From Gillisia sp. CAL575 (lineage in GTDB: Bacteria > Bacteroidota > Bacteroidia > Flavobacteriales > Flavobacteriaceae): a stretch of DNA of 64,000 nt. Below the pieces are notes generated by a model. The model searched no databases, was not told where the DNA came from, and saw only the letters and a program-made list of their open reading frames with translations. This document shows, piece by piece, positions 18,095-27,847 of this stretch. Made by a program: the position numbers and the translations under genes. The stretch lies in contig NZ_APHJ01000024.1 in NCBI RefSeq assembly GCF_000403785.1, forward strand, positions 40,271 to 104,270, given 5' to 3'. Every line of letters begins with the position of its first letter. The first letter of the stretch is position 1.

Positions 18095-18814
18095 TTAGGC
18101 TTCGCCCTCTTTATTCTTAACTACCAGTCTAAATCCTTCCCCGTGAATGTTTAAAATCTCAACATTCTCGTCTACTTTTAGATACTTACGCAGTTTGGCG
18201 ATATACACATCCATACTTCTAGATGTAAAGTAGTTATCGTCTCTCCATATCTTGGTAAGCGCCAATTCTCTCGGCATAAGATCATTTTCATGTAATGCCA
18301 ACAATCTTAATAATTCGTTCTCTTTTGGAGATAATTTTATAGGCTCTTTGTCTTTGTAAGTCAAGAATCTTAACTTAGAGTTCAAGTGTAAGCCACCAAT
18401 CTGGAATTCAAATTGTTTACTATCTGCAACGCTATCTGTAGCTTTACGCTGCATAATAGCTTTAATTTTCATTAGAAGAACTTCACTATCAAAAGGTTTG
18501 TTTAAGTAATCATCTGCTCCTACTTTGTATCCTTTTAATACATCTTCCTTCATTGCTTTTGCAGTTAGAAAAATAATTGGCACATCTTCATTTTTGTCCC
18601 TAATTTCTTTTGCAAGAGTAAAGCCGTCTTTATACGGCATCATTACATCTAGGATACAAAGATCGAAATCGTCTTTCTTAAACTTTTCAAAACCTTCCAT
18701 TCCATTTTTAGCATGAGTCACCTCATAGTCGTTCATTGCTAAATAATCTTTTAGCACAGTTCCAAAATTTGGATCATCCTCAACTAATAAAATTTTCTTG
18801 TTTTCAGTTTCCAT
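18095..18814 (-). CDS. OmpR-family response regulator (RprY-like)
   Basis: This 239-residue transcription factor has an N-terminal receiver domain and a C-terminal winged helix. The acidic pocket is EDD at 12-14. The phosphoacceptor is Asp56 in DLCILDVMMP, and the conserved lysine is in LTAKA. The DNA-binding domain shows the OmpR pattern (LSPKENELLRLLALHEND ... SRSMDVYIAKLRKYL). It lies three bases downstream of the histidine kinase gene, which is its obvious partner. The pair resembles RprX/RprY of Bacteroidota. The target genes are not evident. Confidence 0.94.
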   Translation of the reverse strand: METENKKILLVEDDPNFGTVLKDYLAMNDYEVTHAKNGMEGFEKFKKDDFDLCILDVMMPYKDGFTLAKEIRDKNEDVPIIFLTAKAMKEDVLKGYKVGADDYLNKPFDSEVLLMKIKAIMQRKATDSVADSKQFEFQIGGLHLNSKLRFLTYKDKEPIKLSPKENELLRLLALHENDLMPRELALTKIWRDDNYFTSRSMDVYIAKLRKYLKVDENVEILNIHGEGFRLVVKNKEGEA

Positions 18815-18817
18815 ATA

Positions 18818-20377
18818 TTATGTTATTAATGGTAATTTAATTATAAATGTACTTCCTCTTCCACGTTCACTCTCCACATGAATGGTAGCGTGATGGTCGT
18901 CGAGGATTCTTTTTACATATGCAAGACCCAAACCATGACCTTTTACATTATGTATATCTCCGGTATGTTCCCGGTAAAATTTCTCGAATATTTTCTTCTG
19001 AACTGCTTTACTCATTCCAGAACCTTGATCTCTGATCTTCAAAATTATGGAATTTCTAACGTTTTCTGTATAAATATCAATTTTAGGTTCCTCAATAGAG
19101 TATTTTATAGCATTATCTAAGATATTTACGATCACATTTGTTAAATGATCTTCATTTCCTAAAACTGAAGATTTCAGTGCTCCAAAATGATTTTTAATAT
19201 AACCGTTCCTGTCCTCAACTATCAATTCTACATGCGTTAACGCATCTTCTACTAGATCATGAAGCTGTAATCGCTCCTTTTTAAGATCTAACTCATTCTT
19301 CTCTAACTTAGAGATCTGCAGAACATTTTCAACCTGTGCGTGCATTCTCTTATTTTCTTCTCTAATCATTTGCAGATATCTCGTGACCTTACTTTGATCA
19401 CCTGAAACCTTTGGATTCTTAATTGCATCTAGCGCTAAATTGATGGTAGCTATAGGAGTTTTAAACTCATGCGTCATATTATTTATAAAATCCGTCTTGA
19501 TCTGCGAGATCTGTCTTTGCTTAATTAATTGTGACAAAGCACTAGAGTAAGCGATCACAATAATGAGAGTAAATATTATGGATAAAGCAGCCATAAGAAT
19601 TACTGAAGAAAGCACAACCTCTTTCTTCTCAGTAAAATTAACCAGAAGCTGATAATTACTCTTTCCCGAAATATCTAGAAATAATGGAACCGAATAAATT
19701 CCAGGGGAATCGATTACAAAATTGTCTGAATGAACTTTGGTGGCGAGTGAATTGGCATAAACTCCATATTCAAAAGCCGATTTTAAATTATAATTCTTTA
19801 ATTCTTCTTTTATCGTTGCTTCCAGCTCTGGCTTAGATAGCCTTTTATGAATTGGAATTTTAGAAGTAAATTCAGAAATATAGGCACTTAACATGTCTTT
19901 TTCTACCTCTTCCATTCTCATTAAGCGATCCAAACGTTCCTCGGGAGATATAATTCCAGAAACCTGATCTTTATTCAAAAAATCGTTTACCCTATTATTT
20001 ATAATTGAAGCAAGTTCTATACTATCTGAAGTAGAGACCAAAAAATCTGAAGACTCTTTATGATTATCTTCTAATGACTTATTGTAATCGCTATTTGAAT
20101 CCTGTCCAAACTCATTTAAACCGAAATATTTTTCAAGATTTACACTATTCAATTTTAGAGAAGTGCTATCTTCAAAATCAAAATTAAACCAAAATGCTTC
20201 TAACTCCTTGTTTTGAAGATCTTTGGAAACATTTATAAGAACTTGTTTAGCATTATAAGAAAACTGCTCTTCCTTATCATCTACAGTACTTTTTATCCAA
20301 TATCCTTGTACGAAAATTATCCCAATGAGCGATAAGCTCATCAGTATAACGAGGAGGAAGAATAATCGTTTATTCAT
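18818..20377 (-). CDS. Membrane sensor histidine kinase (RprX-like)
   Basis: This is a 519-residue kinase. TM1 lies near residues 5-24. A periplasmic sensor region of about 230 residues follows, then TM2 near 254-281 (LSSVILMAALSIIFTLII). The H-box is NNMTHEFKTPIATINLALDA with the phosphorylated histidine near residue 303. The ATPase domain shows the N-box (NVIVNILDNAIKYS), G1 (DQGSGMS) and G2 (GHGLGLAYV). There is no HAMP domain. The gene is immediately upstream of its response regulator. The periplasmic sensing domain is not recognisable to me, so the signal is unknown. Confidence 0.94.
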   Translation of the reverse strand: MNKRLFFLLVILMSLSLIGIIFVQGYWIKSTVDDKEEQFSYNAKQVLINVSKDLQNKELEAFWFNFDFEDSTSLKLNSVNLEKYFGLNEFGQDSNSDYNKSLEDNHKESSDFLVSTSDSIELASIINNRVNDFLNKDQVSGIISPEERLDRLMRMEEVEKDMLSAYISEFTSKIPIHKRLSKPELEATIKEELKNYNLKSAFEYGVYANSLATKVHSDNFVIDSPGIYSVPLFLDISGKSNYQLLVNFTEKKEVVLSSVILMAALSIIFTLIIVIAYSSALSQLIKQRQISQIKTDFINNMTHEFKTPIATINLALDAIKNPKVSGDQSKVTRYLQMIREENKRMHAQVENVLQISKLEKNELDLKKERLQLHDLVEDALTHVELIVEDRNGYIKNHFGALKSSVLGNEDHLTNVIVNILDNAIKYSIEEPKIDIYTENVRNSIILKIRDQGSGMSKAVQKKIFEKFYREHTGDIHNVKGHGLGLAYVKRILDDHHATIHVESERGRGSTFIIKLPLIT

Positions 20378-20443
20378 GCCTCAAAAATAAGATTTTAACA
20401 TTTAGAGGCTCACCAGTTTAACCAAACGTTAACAAAACAGTGG

Positions 20444-21034
20444 CTAATTTTTATCAGTGTTTATCAGAATTTCGTGAAGATTTCGCACCTGCTCTTTTGT
20501 AGATGAAAGATTTTTATTGAAAATTTCGAAATTAGATAATTTTCTTTTTTCTTCATCGCTCCATTGATGCTTCATTCTTGCTTCAATTTCTTCCAGGGTA
20601 CTTTTATCTCGAGCCTGCAATCTTTTTATTCGATCTTCTAGTGGAGCGGTAACTAAAATCACAAGATCACAATTTTTATAACCTCCAGATTCAAATAGAA
20701 TAGCAGCTTCATAAAGCACATAAGAGCTGTCTTGCTTATTCTTCCATTTAATAAAATCTCTAGCCACTGCTGGATGCACGATTTCATTTAATTGCTGAAG
20801 TTTTTCTGGGGAATTAAATACCTTATCTGCTATATATTTTCTATCTAAATGTCCATCGTTATAAGCTTGTTCCCCAAACAATGAAACAATCTTAGCTTTA
20901 ACTTCCGAGTTGGTATTCATTAAATACTTCCCAGCATCATCTGCAATATAAATAGGCACTTTTAATTCTTTAAGAAAGCTGGCTACTGTAGTTTTCCCAC
21001 TACCTATTCCTCCGGTAAGTCCTACTATCCTCAT
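20444..21034 (-). CDS. coaE: Dephospho-CoA kinase
   Basis: CoaE phosphorylates the 3'-hydroxyl of dephospho-CoA in the last step of coenzyme A synthesis. The 196-residue length is usual. The P-loop GLTGGIGSGKTTVASFL is at residues 5-21, with the family segments YIADDAGKYLMN, IVHPAVARDFIKW and LEDRIKRLQARD. Its start overlaps the end of the ybbR-like gene by four bases, placing it at the end of a three-gene unit GT2-ybbR-coaE. CoaBC, an earlier enzyme of the pathway, is encoded about 6 kb away on the same strand. Confidence 0.96.
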   Translation of the reverse strand: MRIVGLTGGIGSGKTTVASFLKELKVPIYIADDAGKYLMNTNSEVKAKIVSLFGEQAYNDGHLDRKYIADKVFNSPEKLQQLNEIVHPAVARDFIKWKNKQDSSYVLYEAAILFESGGYKNCDLVILVTAPLEDRIKRLQARDKSTLEEIEARMKHQWSDEEKRKLSNFEIFNKNLSSTKEQVRNLHEILINTDKN

Positions 21035-21987
21035 CGTTTAATTACAAATTGAATTTTCTTCTCGTTAAGCCTAATATTGTTTACTTGTGTTGGTTCTTCT
21101 ATAATTTGTGCAATTAAAAATCCATCACTGTCGTGTGAATTTTTAAAATCTACAGCAACTACAAAGGAAGAGGTATCAATTTTTTCAAAGTCCTTTAAGC
21201 TCACCTGATAATAAATAACAACATCTTTGGGAAAGATTACCACATTAGTTCCCTCTGGTACATTTAGTAATTTTATTGGAATCTCCACTTTGCCTTCAGT
21301 AAATTTTTCAGTCCTAACCGAGTAATTTACCTCCTCTTGATAAAATGAAACATCTTTAATATTACCTGTCTCCAATTGAACTTTCCCTTGCACATCATTG
21401 CTAATATTATTGATCTTTAAAGGTTTCGTATTTATTGATCTAAGCGTATCTAAAATGTTAGCAGAACCACTCACCATCACAGAATCTGGTTGTAGCTTTA
21501 TCTCTTCTAATGCTGAATAACCCACAGAAAAACTGAGATCTATAGTAGATAAAACAACAATTTTTTTAACCGCTCTTTGTTCAAAGTTTATTTTTACATT
21601 CTTCTGAAGAAAAACAACTTTTTCATAATCAAGATTTAACTGTGATAAAATAGCAGTCTTTTGTTGTTCAAGATCATAGAAAAGTGACTTTCCATCCTCA
21701 GTGGCATCACTAATATCTATGGTTATTTTTTGAGGAAAAACTCTGTTCCAGGCAATATAAAAACCGCGATCACGAATCCTTAGATCTAACGTTCTGGGAG
21801 TATCTCCTACCAAGATTTTATCCTTTGGAAGATTGGTGTAAATAATAGGCATTTCTAATACCTCGGTGTATTCCTTTGAAAATTGGACAACTACCCATAT
21901 CACCGCGGAAAATCCAAGAAAAAATGAGAAAGTCTTTAGAGGCCCTCTTTTAATCCATGGTTTTCTTTCTTTCAATTTAGTTTTCAT
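21031..21987 (-). CDS. YbbR-like domain protein, membrane anchored
   Basis: This 318-residue protein has a single N-terminal membrane helix (about residues 17-37, FSFFLGFSAVIWVVVQF) followed by beta-rich YbbR-like repeats exposed outside the cytoplasm. In Firmicutes the family (CdaR) regulates the diadenylate cyclase CdaA. No such partner is encoded nearby, so that role is not inferred here. The gene overlaps the GT2 gene upstream by 11 bases and coaE downstream by four bases, which points to tight co-expression. Confidence 0.85.
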   Translation of the reverse strand: MKTKLKERKPWIKRGPLKTFSFFLGFSAVIWVVVQFSKEYTEVLEMPIIYTNLPKDKILVGDTPRTLDLRIRDRGFYIAWNRVFPQKITIDISDATEDGKSLFYDLEQQKTAILSQLNLDYEKVVFLQKNVKINFEQRAVKKIVVLSTIDLSFSVGYSALEEIKLQPDSVMVSGSANILDTLRSINTKPLKINNISNDVQGKVQLETGNIKDVSFYQEEVNYSVRTEKFTEGKVEIPIKLLNVPEGTNVVIFPKDVVIYYQVSLKDFEKIDTSSFVVAVDFKNSHDSDGFLIAQIIEEPTQVNNIRLNEKKIQFVIKR

Positions 21988-22987
21988 TTGTAAAAAATAG
22001 CTTAGGAAATGCTTCCTGAGGTTGCATTTTTAAAAATTTCAGTTTCCATATAGAGTTTAAATAGCCTACACCATATCCTAGGAACTGTATAAATGTTGCT
22101 ATTATTGCAGCAATTCCAATATAAACACTTTTATTTTTTATTCCCGCATCTATTCCAATTATTAAAAAATAGAGCAAATAAAGCCATATTAAAAACGAAG
22201 CTCCTAGCAACCATATAATTAGTGCAAATACAAATCCTGCAATAAATAAAGAAGGAAACCAAAAAGTGATTTTAGCAGATTCAGGATGCCAGGAATTTAA
22301 AATTGGACGCACCATTCCAAATTTATTTACTTGAGTATAGAATTTATTCCAATCTATTCTGCGTTTATGAAAAACTACTGCATTTGGAATAAGTATAGTT
22401 TGAAAACCTACTTTAAGTAATCGCAATGCCAGATCTGGATCTTCACCTGGATGGATCAGTCCGAAACCTCCAGATTCTAAAAAGGCTGTTTTAGACAAAC
22501 CCATATTAAAACTTCGTGGCTGAAATTTATTAACAGCTTGCTTGTTTCCGCGAATTCCTCCTGTGGTTAATAAGGAAGTCATCGAATAGTTAATCGCTTT
22601 TTGAAGATCTGTAAAACTTTCGTGTGCCGAATCTGGACCACCAAAACAATCGTAATAATTAGAAGTTAAAAAAGAATCTACTTCTTGTAAATAATTTGGA
22701 GGAAGTATTACATCTGAATCCAGAATAAGGAAGTAGTTTCCTTTAGCCAGTTTCATTCCATAATTTCTAGAATCTCCTGGCCCAGTATTCTCTTTGTAAT
22801 AATAACTGATATTCAGACTATCTTCAAACTCCTTAATAATTTCTTCTGAAGAAATAGTAGAACCATCTTCCACAATTACTATTTCAAAGCTGCCATTAAA
22901 ATCCAATTCTTTCAAGCTCACCAATAATTCTCGGATCTCATCTGGCCTATTGAAAACAGGGATTATAAAAGAATATTCTAATAGCAT
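21977..22987 (-). CDS. Family 2 glycosyltransferase with C-terminal membrane helices
   Basis: This is a 336-residue enzyme with a GT-A fold. The N-terminal IPVFNRPDEIRELL is the nucleotide-sugar-binding start, EDGST is the first acidic motif, DSDVILP is the metal-binding DxD and HPGEDPDLALRLL is an acceptor-site motif. Two or three hydrophobic helices follow after residue 235, so it acts at the inner membrane on a lipid or glycan acceptor. The donor and acceptor are unknown. It starts the overlapping unit GT2-ybbR-coaE and is separated from fabI by a hairpin. Confidence 0.9.
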   Translation of the reverse strand: MLLEYSFIIPVFNRPDEIRELLVSLKELDFNGSFEIVIVEDGSTISSEEIIKEFEDSLNISYYYKENTGPGDSRNYGMKLAKGNYFLILDSDVILPPNYLQEVDSFLTSNYYDCFGGPDSAHESFTDLQKAINYSMTSLLTTGGIRGNKQAVNKFQPRSFNMGLSKTAFLESGGFGLIHPGEDPDLALRLLKVGFQTILIPNAVVFHKRRIDWNKFYTQVNKFGMVRPILNSWHPESAKITFWFPSLFIAGFVFALIIWLLGASFLIWLYLLYFLIIGIDAGIKNKSVYIGIAAIIATFIQFLGYGVGYLNSIWKLKFLKMQPQEAFPKLFFTNEN

Positions 22988-23023
22988 TTCTAATAAAAAT
23001 TTAGATTTTTTAAGATAAAACTA

Positions 23024-23042
23024 AGCCCCGATATTCGGGGCT
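23024..23042 (-). terminator. Hairpin after fabI
   Basis: AGCCCCGA-TAT-TCGGGGCT forms an eight-pair GC-rich stem. On the minus strand it is followed by TAGTTTTAT, a weak T-tract, between the fabI stop and the GT2 start. Confidence 0.7.
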
Positions 23043-23067
23043 AAATTCTTTATATTTTCCATGGATA

Positions 23068-23889
23068 TTACTCCATATCTTTCATAAAAGTATCCATTAC
23101 TTGCTGGCTAACTCCCATATTTGAAAATCCACCATCATTATAAAGATTTTGAAGTGTTACTCTTTTTGTAAGATCAGAAAATAAAGAAATAGTATAATTT
23201 GCACAATCCATAGCAGTTGCATTTCCAAGTGGAGACATTTTATCTGCATAAGCTATAAATCCGTCAAATCCTTTTACTCCTTGTCCAGCAGTAGTTGGCG
23301 TTGGAGATTGAGAAATAGTATTTACTCTTACCTTTTTATCTTTTCCGAAGAAATATCCAAAACTACGAGCAATAGATTCTAAATACGCTTTATTATCTGC
23401 CATGTCATTGTAATCTGGGAACACTCGTTGTGCTGCCATATATGTTAATGCCACAATACTTCCCCACTCATTCATCGCATCTTTTTTGTAAAGAGCTTGC
23501 ATGGTTTTATGGAAAGAAACCGCAGAAACATCCCAACCTTTGGTTGTATAATCATAATTCATATCTGTATAGTGATTACCTTTTCTCACGTTTACAGACA
23601 TTCCTATAGAATGCAATACAAAATCTAATTTCCCGCCAAGAATCTCTTGAGCTTTATCTACTAAATTTTCAAGATCTTCTACTTTCGTAGCATCTGCAGG
23701 GATAATTTGGGAATTTGTTTTTTCAGCAAGCTGATTGATGCTTCCCATTCTCATTGCGATTGGTGCATTGGTAAGAACAAAACTTCCACCTTCTTCATGA
23801 ACGCGTTCTGCAGTTTTCCAAGCGATAGAATTTTCATCTAAAGCTCCAAAAATAATTCCTCTTTTCCCTTTAAGTAGATTGTATGACAT
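23068..23889 (-). CDS. fabI: Enoyl-ACP reductase (NADH), FabI
   Basis: FabI reduces trans-2-enoyl-ACP in the last step of each fatty-acid elongation cycle. The 273-residue length fits. The nucleotide-binding start reads KGKRGIIFGALDENSIAWKTA, the variant Rossmann motif of FabI. LDFVLHSIGMS, the YMAAQRVFPDYNDMADNKAYL active-site region and SPTPTTAG follow. Its own promoter and a downstream hairpin suggest a single-gene transcript. Confidence 0.95.
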   Translation of the reverse strand: MSYNLLKGKRGIIFGALDENSIAWKTAERVHEEGGSFVLTNAPIAMRMGSINQLAEKTNSQIIPADATKVEDLENLVDKAQEILGGKLDFVLHSIGMSVNVRKGNHYTDMNYDYTTKGWDVSAVSFHKTMQALYKKDAMNEWGSIVALTYMAAQRVFPDYNDMADNKAYLESIARSFGYFFGKDKKVRVNTISQSPTPTTAGQGVKGFDGFIAYADKMSPLGNATAMDCANYTISLFSDLTKRVTLQNLYNDGGFSNMGVSQQVMDTFMKDME

Positions 23890-23920
23890 ATAAGTTGTTT
23901 TTTTTGGTTGTATTAGCTGG

Positions 23921-23928
23921 CAAATATA
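23921..23928 (-). promoter_or_regulatory. -7 box of the fabI promoter
   Basis: On the minus strand this reads TATATTTG followed by C, a full TAnnTTTGC match, about 31 bases before the fabI ATG. Confidence 0.65.
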
Positions 23929-24035
23929 ATAAACTTCAAATCAAGAACCTCGGGGTAAGCCCACGAGCTTTGAATTGGAAAATACTTTAACCAGATTCAA
24001 TGCAAGCCTCGCGTAATTAAGCCCTTAATGAGGGA

Positions 24036-25688
24036 TTAATTGAGCAGGGCTTTTGCATGCGCCATCGCCGATTCACTTTTAGTGTTTCCGCCGAGCATCA
24101 TTGCAAGCTCTACTATTCTATCTTCTGTTGCTAGCTCTTCAATTTTTGTCACGGTAGTTTCGCCAATGTCTTCCTTGAAAATTTTAAAATGCTTACTTCC
24201 TTTACCTGCTATCTGTGGTAAATGAGTGATCGCAATTACTTGCATACTCAAACCCATTTTTTGAAGAATATCTCCCATCTTTTGAGCAATATCTCCCGAA
24301 ACCCCAGTATCTATTTCATCAAATACGATGGTTGGCAACTTGCTTTGTGTAGCAAGAATACTTTTTACTGCTAACATAATACGTGATAATTCACCTCCAG
24401 AAGCTGCTTTTTTAAGCTCATTAAAATCCCCCCCTTTATTTGCAGACAAATACCAGTTTAAAATATCCTGCCCATTGGCGAAAAATTCTGATTGTTGGCT
24501 AAGCTCAATTTTTAATCTTGCATTCGGCATTCCTAGCTCACCAACTATTTTCTCTACAGTTTGCACGAAACTTGGAATGATTTTTTTACGCTTATTATAT
24601 ATCTCAAAAGAAATACTTTCCAATTCCTTTCTGCTTCTCAATAGCTCTTGCTGTAACTTTTCAAGATCGGCGTCTGCATTTTCTGTTAGTGCTACTTTAT
24701 CATTTAGAGTATTCTTGATCTCTATTAATTCCTCTACACTACCGGCTGCATGCTTCTTTTGCAAATTATAAATAAGTTGCAATTTCGCATTTACTTGATC
24801 TAATTCTTCAGGATTCGCTTCTACGCGCTCCAAGGAATTCTCCAATTCTTGCGCAACATCATCAAGTTCTATAATTACACTCTCAATTCTCTCTTGAAGC
24901 GCAGCATAGTTTGTTGAAAATTTAGAGATCTTAGAAAGATCTGTTTTTATCTCTTTAAGCCCAAACAAACTTCCAACTTCTTCCTGCTGAATCTGGTTGA
25001 TCGCAGAACTTAAATGTTCTGTAAGAGTTTCAACATTACTAAGCTCTTCATAACGCTCTTCCAACTCCTCTTGCTCTCCCGCTTTAAGTTTAGCTTCTTG
25101 TAGTTCGTTAAGCAAAAAAAGATTGTAATCATGCTCTTTTAAGGCTTGAGATTGATCTTCTTTTAAAATACTTAATTGCTGTTGTAGTTTTTTATGATCC
25201 TTTAATCCTTTTTTATATTTCTGAAGGATCTCCTGATTTTTAGATAATGTATCCAACACCTGAAATTGGTATTGATTTTCTCCTAAGCTTAAGGTTTGGT
25301 GTTGCCCATGAATATCAATTAAAAAGTCACCCAATTTAACAAGAACTGGTAAGGTAACAGGAGTATCATTTATGAAAGCCCGTGATTTACCTGAAGCTAA
25401 AATTTCTCTTCTAATGATAGTATGCTCCTCAAAATCTAAATCTTCGGTTTCAAAAAACCTTTTTAAGGAGTAATTGGAAATGTCAAACACACCTTCGATA
25501 ATGCACTTATTCTTTGCATTTCTTATGGCGCTGTAATCTGCCCTTTTTCCTAATAAAAGGCCTAAAGCCCCTAGCATTATGGATTTTCCAGCACCGGTTT
25601 CTCCGGTAATTATGGTAAAGCCCTGCTGAAGATTGATTTTTATATCTTCAATTAGAGCGTAGTTTTTTATAGATAATTCGGTAAGCAA
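24036..25688 (-). CDS. recN: DNA repair protein RecN
   Basis: RecN is an SMC-like ATPase used in double-strand break repair. The 550-residue length is normal. The N-terminal Walker A is TIITGETGAGKSIMLGALGL. A long coiled-coil region spans about residues 150-370. The C-terminal half holds the signature AASGGELSRIMLA and the Walker B PTIVFDEIDTGVSG. It follows the porD-coaBC-rpoZ-bamD genes on the same strand, an arrangement I recognise in other flavobacteria. Confidence 0.97.
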   Translation of the reverse strand: MLTELSIKNYALIEDIKINLQQGFTIITGETGAGKSIMLGALGLLLGKRADYSAIRNAKNKCIIEGVFDISNYSLKRFFETEDLDFEEHTIIRREILASGKSRAFINDTPVTLPVLVKLGDFLIDIHGQHQTLSLGENQYQFQVLDTLSKNQEILQKYKKGLKDHKKLQQQLSILKEDQSQALKEHDYNLFLLNELQEAKLKAGEQEELEERYEELSNVETLTEHLSSAINQIQQEEVGSLFGLKEIKTDLSKISKFSTNYAALQERIESVIIELDDVAQELENSLERVEANPEELDQVNAKLQLIYNLQKKHAAGSVEELIEIKNTLNDKVALTENADADLEKLQQELLRSRKELESISFEIYNKRKKIIPSFVQTVEKIVGELGMPNARLKIELSQQSEFFANGQDILNWYLSANKGGDFNELKKAASGGELSRIMLAVKSILATQSKLPTIVFDEIDTGVSGDIAQKMGDILQKMGLSMQVIAITHLPQIAGKGSKHFKIFKEDIGETTVTKIEELATEDRIVELAMMLGGNTKSESAMAHAKALLN

Positions 25689-25749
25689 GGTGTAATAATT
25701 TTGAAGCTAAAGATACGGGAGAATTTCTTCGGAATCAAAAAGGAAATTG

Positions 25750-26640
25750 CTAGAATTGAAGCTTGCTCCAATTTTCTGCATATAAAGGAGCTATTCTGTT
25801 CAAAGCCTCTTTTAATTCAGTAACCGGAACACTTGGTCCTCCGCTAAAAACCTGTTCAATTTCCTGAGCTTTAGCATCAAAGAAAACTCTCATTAATAAG
25901 GAGTTTGGCCTGCTCTCACTCATCTTTTTTAAATTTAAGATAGAAGATGTTATAGCTTGTTTTCCTTTCGGAATATCTTTGTGCATAACATCTAAACCTA
26001 ATCTATGGTATTGATACAATGTTGTTCTATAACCTAGAAATGCATTAGACAAAAGATCTGCATTTAATCTATATCTAGAGCGAGTTCCATCAGATCCCTT
26101 CCATCCTGCAGAATTTCCTTGTTGTGCGGTGGTAACTATTCTATTTGCTTCTTCATAAAAAGGAGTTCCACCTTCTAATTCAAAAGTATCTGCATCTAAA
26201 CCTAAAATGGTATATACATAATAAGAGATCACAGAAACAAGGTTAGAAGAATAAGCGTTCTCGCTATAATTTAATGGTTCGAATTCCCTGTAATTAAAAG
26301 TGAATTGCTCATCATTAAAATTGAAAACCGGAGAAATCAAGGAAGATCCAAAAACTGGCCTTGAAGATTGAACTTGGATAGTTCCGGTAAAAGTTTCATT
26401 ATCAAAATTAACGATATTAATAAAAATACTACAATTAATTCGTTCCTGATTTTGATATGTAGACCCAGTCCAAGTTGTTTTATTTACGAATTCTGACAAG
26501 GAAGTTTGCAAGGTTTTAAAAACCGTTAAGTTGCTTTGCCCAGTCTGGTCTGCATTTATAATTACCTCACAATTAAGTTCCTGTGCGCTTATAACCGAAA
26601 CACAAAAGAACAAACAAAATATCAAAATTATTTTACTCAT
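25750..26640 (-). CDS. DUF4835 family protein, PorD-like T9SS-associated protein
   Basis: This 296-residue secreted protein has a signal peptide ending ISAQELNCEV. It carries the DUF4835 family pattern: CSIFINIVNFDNETFTGTIQVQ, then FTFNYREFEPLNYSENAYSSNL, and a conserved GWKGSDGTRSRY segment. Newer annotations name this family PorD and link it to the type IX secretion system; I rely on memory for that. The gene overlaps coaBC by eight bases. A T9SS client, the giant HYR protein, lies about 8 kb away. The family call is firm, the T9SS role less so. Confidence 0.82.
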   Translation of the reverse strand: MSKIILIFCLFFCVSVISAQELNCEVIINADQTGQSNLTVFKTLQTSLSEFVNKTTWTGSTYQNQERINCSIFINIVNFDNETFTGTIQVQSSRPVFGSSLISPVFNFNDEQFTFNYREFEPLNYSENAYSSNLVSVISYYVYTILGLDADTFELEGGTPFYEEANRIVTTAQQGNSAGWKGSDGTRSRYRLNADLLSNAFLGYRTTLYQYHRLGLDVMHKDIPKGKQAITSSILNLKKMSESRPNSLLMRVFFDAKAQEIEQVFSGGPSVPVTELKEALNRIAPLYAENWSKLQF

Positions 26641-27841
26641 GGAATAAAGATATAACTTCCTTTAATATATCCTGTGCAACTTCTGTTTTAGACTTCAACT
26701 CGTAATTTTTAATTTCTGTTTTGGAGATTATACTAATCTTATTGGTATCTTTTTTAAAACCAGCACCTTTATCTTGAAGAGAGTTGAGCACTATAAAATC
26801 TAAATTCTTCCTTTCTAATTTAGATTTTGCATTCTCCACTTCATTATTAGTTTCTAAAGCAAAACCAATTAGTTTTTGGTGTTCTTTAATTTTACCTAAA
26901 GATGCTAATATATCTTGAGTTGGAATTAACTCGATGTTAAAATTAGATTCTTTCTTTTTTATTTTTTGATTTACTACCTCTTTGGGCTTATAATCTGAAA
27001 CTGCTGCTGCCGCAATCACAACATCTTGATGTACGAAATGAGCATGTGCTGCATCGTACATTTCTTGTGCGCTCGTAACTCGAATAAGTTGAATGCTGGA
27101 AGACTCCAATTGTAAATAAGTAGGCCCAGTTATAAGAATCACTTGTGCTCCTAATCTTGCAGCTCCCTTAGCAAGCTCGAAGCCCATTTTCCCACTGGAA
27201 TGATTTCCTATAAATCTCACAGGATCTATAGCTTCATAAGTTGGTCCTGCAGTAATAAGTATTTTTTTATTCCGAAGCGGTAATTGCGATAAAAGATCTT
27301 TTTCCAAAAAAGAAACTATATTTTCCGGTTCTGCCATTCTACCTTCTCCCACCAAACCGCTGGCAAGTTCTCCAGATTCTGGCGGAATCAAAATGTTCTT
27401 ATAAGATTGTAAAGTATCTAAACTACTTTTGGTTGAAGGATGCAAGTACATATCCAAATCCATAGCTGGAGCAAAATATACAGGACATTTAGCCGAAAGA
27501 TATGTTGCTAGTAAAATATTATCGCTGTTCCCTGAAGCCATTTTAGATAAAGTATTGGCTGTAGCAGGGGCTATAAGCATAAAATCGGCCCAAAGGCCGA
27601 GTTCTACGTGATTGTTCCATGTGGCATTCTCATCTTCATCTGATGTGAAGTTAGAAATTACCTCATTTTTGGAAAGTGTGGATAATGTAAGTGGAGTAAT
27701 AAAATCTTTAGCCGAAGGGGTCAAAACAACTTTAACCTGAGCTCCGGCTTTTATAAATAGTCTTACCAAAGAGGCTGTCTTATAGGCAGCGATACCGGCA
27801 GTTATTCCCAACAGTATTTTCTTGCCTTCTAGCACTCCCAT
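26633..27841 (-). CDS. coaBC: Bifunctional phosphopantothenoylcysteine decarboxylase / phosphopantothenate-cysteine ligase
   Basis: CoaBC joins cysteine to 4'-phosphopantothenate and then decarboxylates the product, two consecutive steps in CoA synthesis. The 402-residue length is usual. The N-terminal flavoprotein (CoaC) domain shows LGITAGIAAYKTASLVR and the family PAMDLDMYLHPST motif. The CoaB domain begins near residue 185 with ILITAGPTYEAIDPVRFIGN, followed by AAAVSDYKP and IGFALET. It sits between rpoZ and the PorD-like gene, overlapping the latter. Confidence 0.96.
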   Translation of the reverse strand: MGVLEGKKILLGITAGIAAYKTASLVRLFIKAGAQVKVVLTPSAKDFITPLTLSTLSKNEVISNFTSDEDENATWNNHVELGLWADFMLIAPATANTLSKMASGNSDNILLATYLSAKCPVYFAPAMDLDMYLHPSTKSSLDTLQSYKNILIPPESGELASGLVGEGRMAEPENIVSFLEKDLLSQLPLRNKKILITAGPTYEAIDPVRFIGNHSSGKMGFELAKGAARLGAQVILITGPTYLQLESSSIQLIRVTSAQEMYDAAHAHFVHQDVVIAAAAVSDYKPKEVVNQKIKKKESNFNIELIPTQDILASLGKIKEHQKLIGFALETNNEVENAKSKLERKNLDFIVLNSLQDKGAGFKKDTNKISIISKTEIKNYELKSKTEVAQDILKEVISLFHE

Positions 27842-27847
27842 CTTTAC

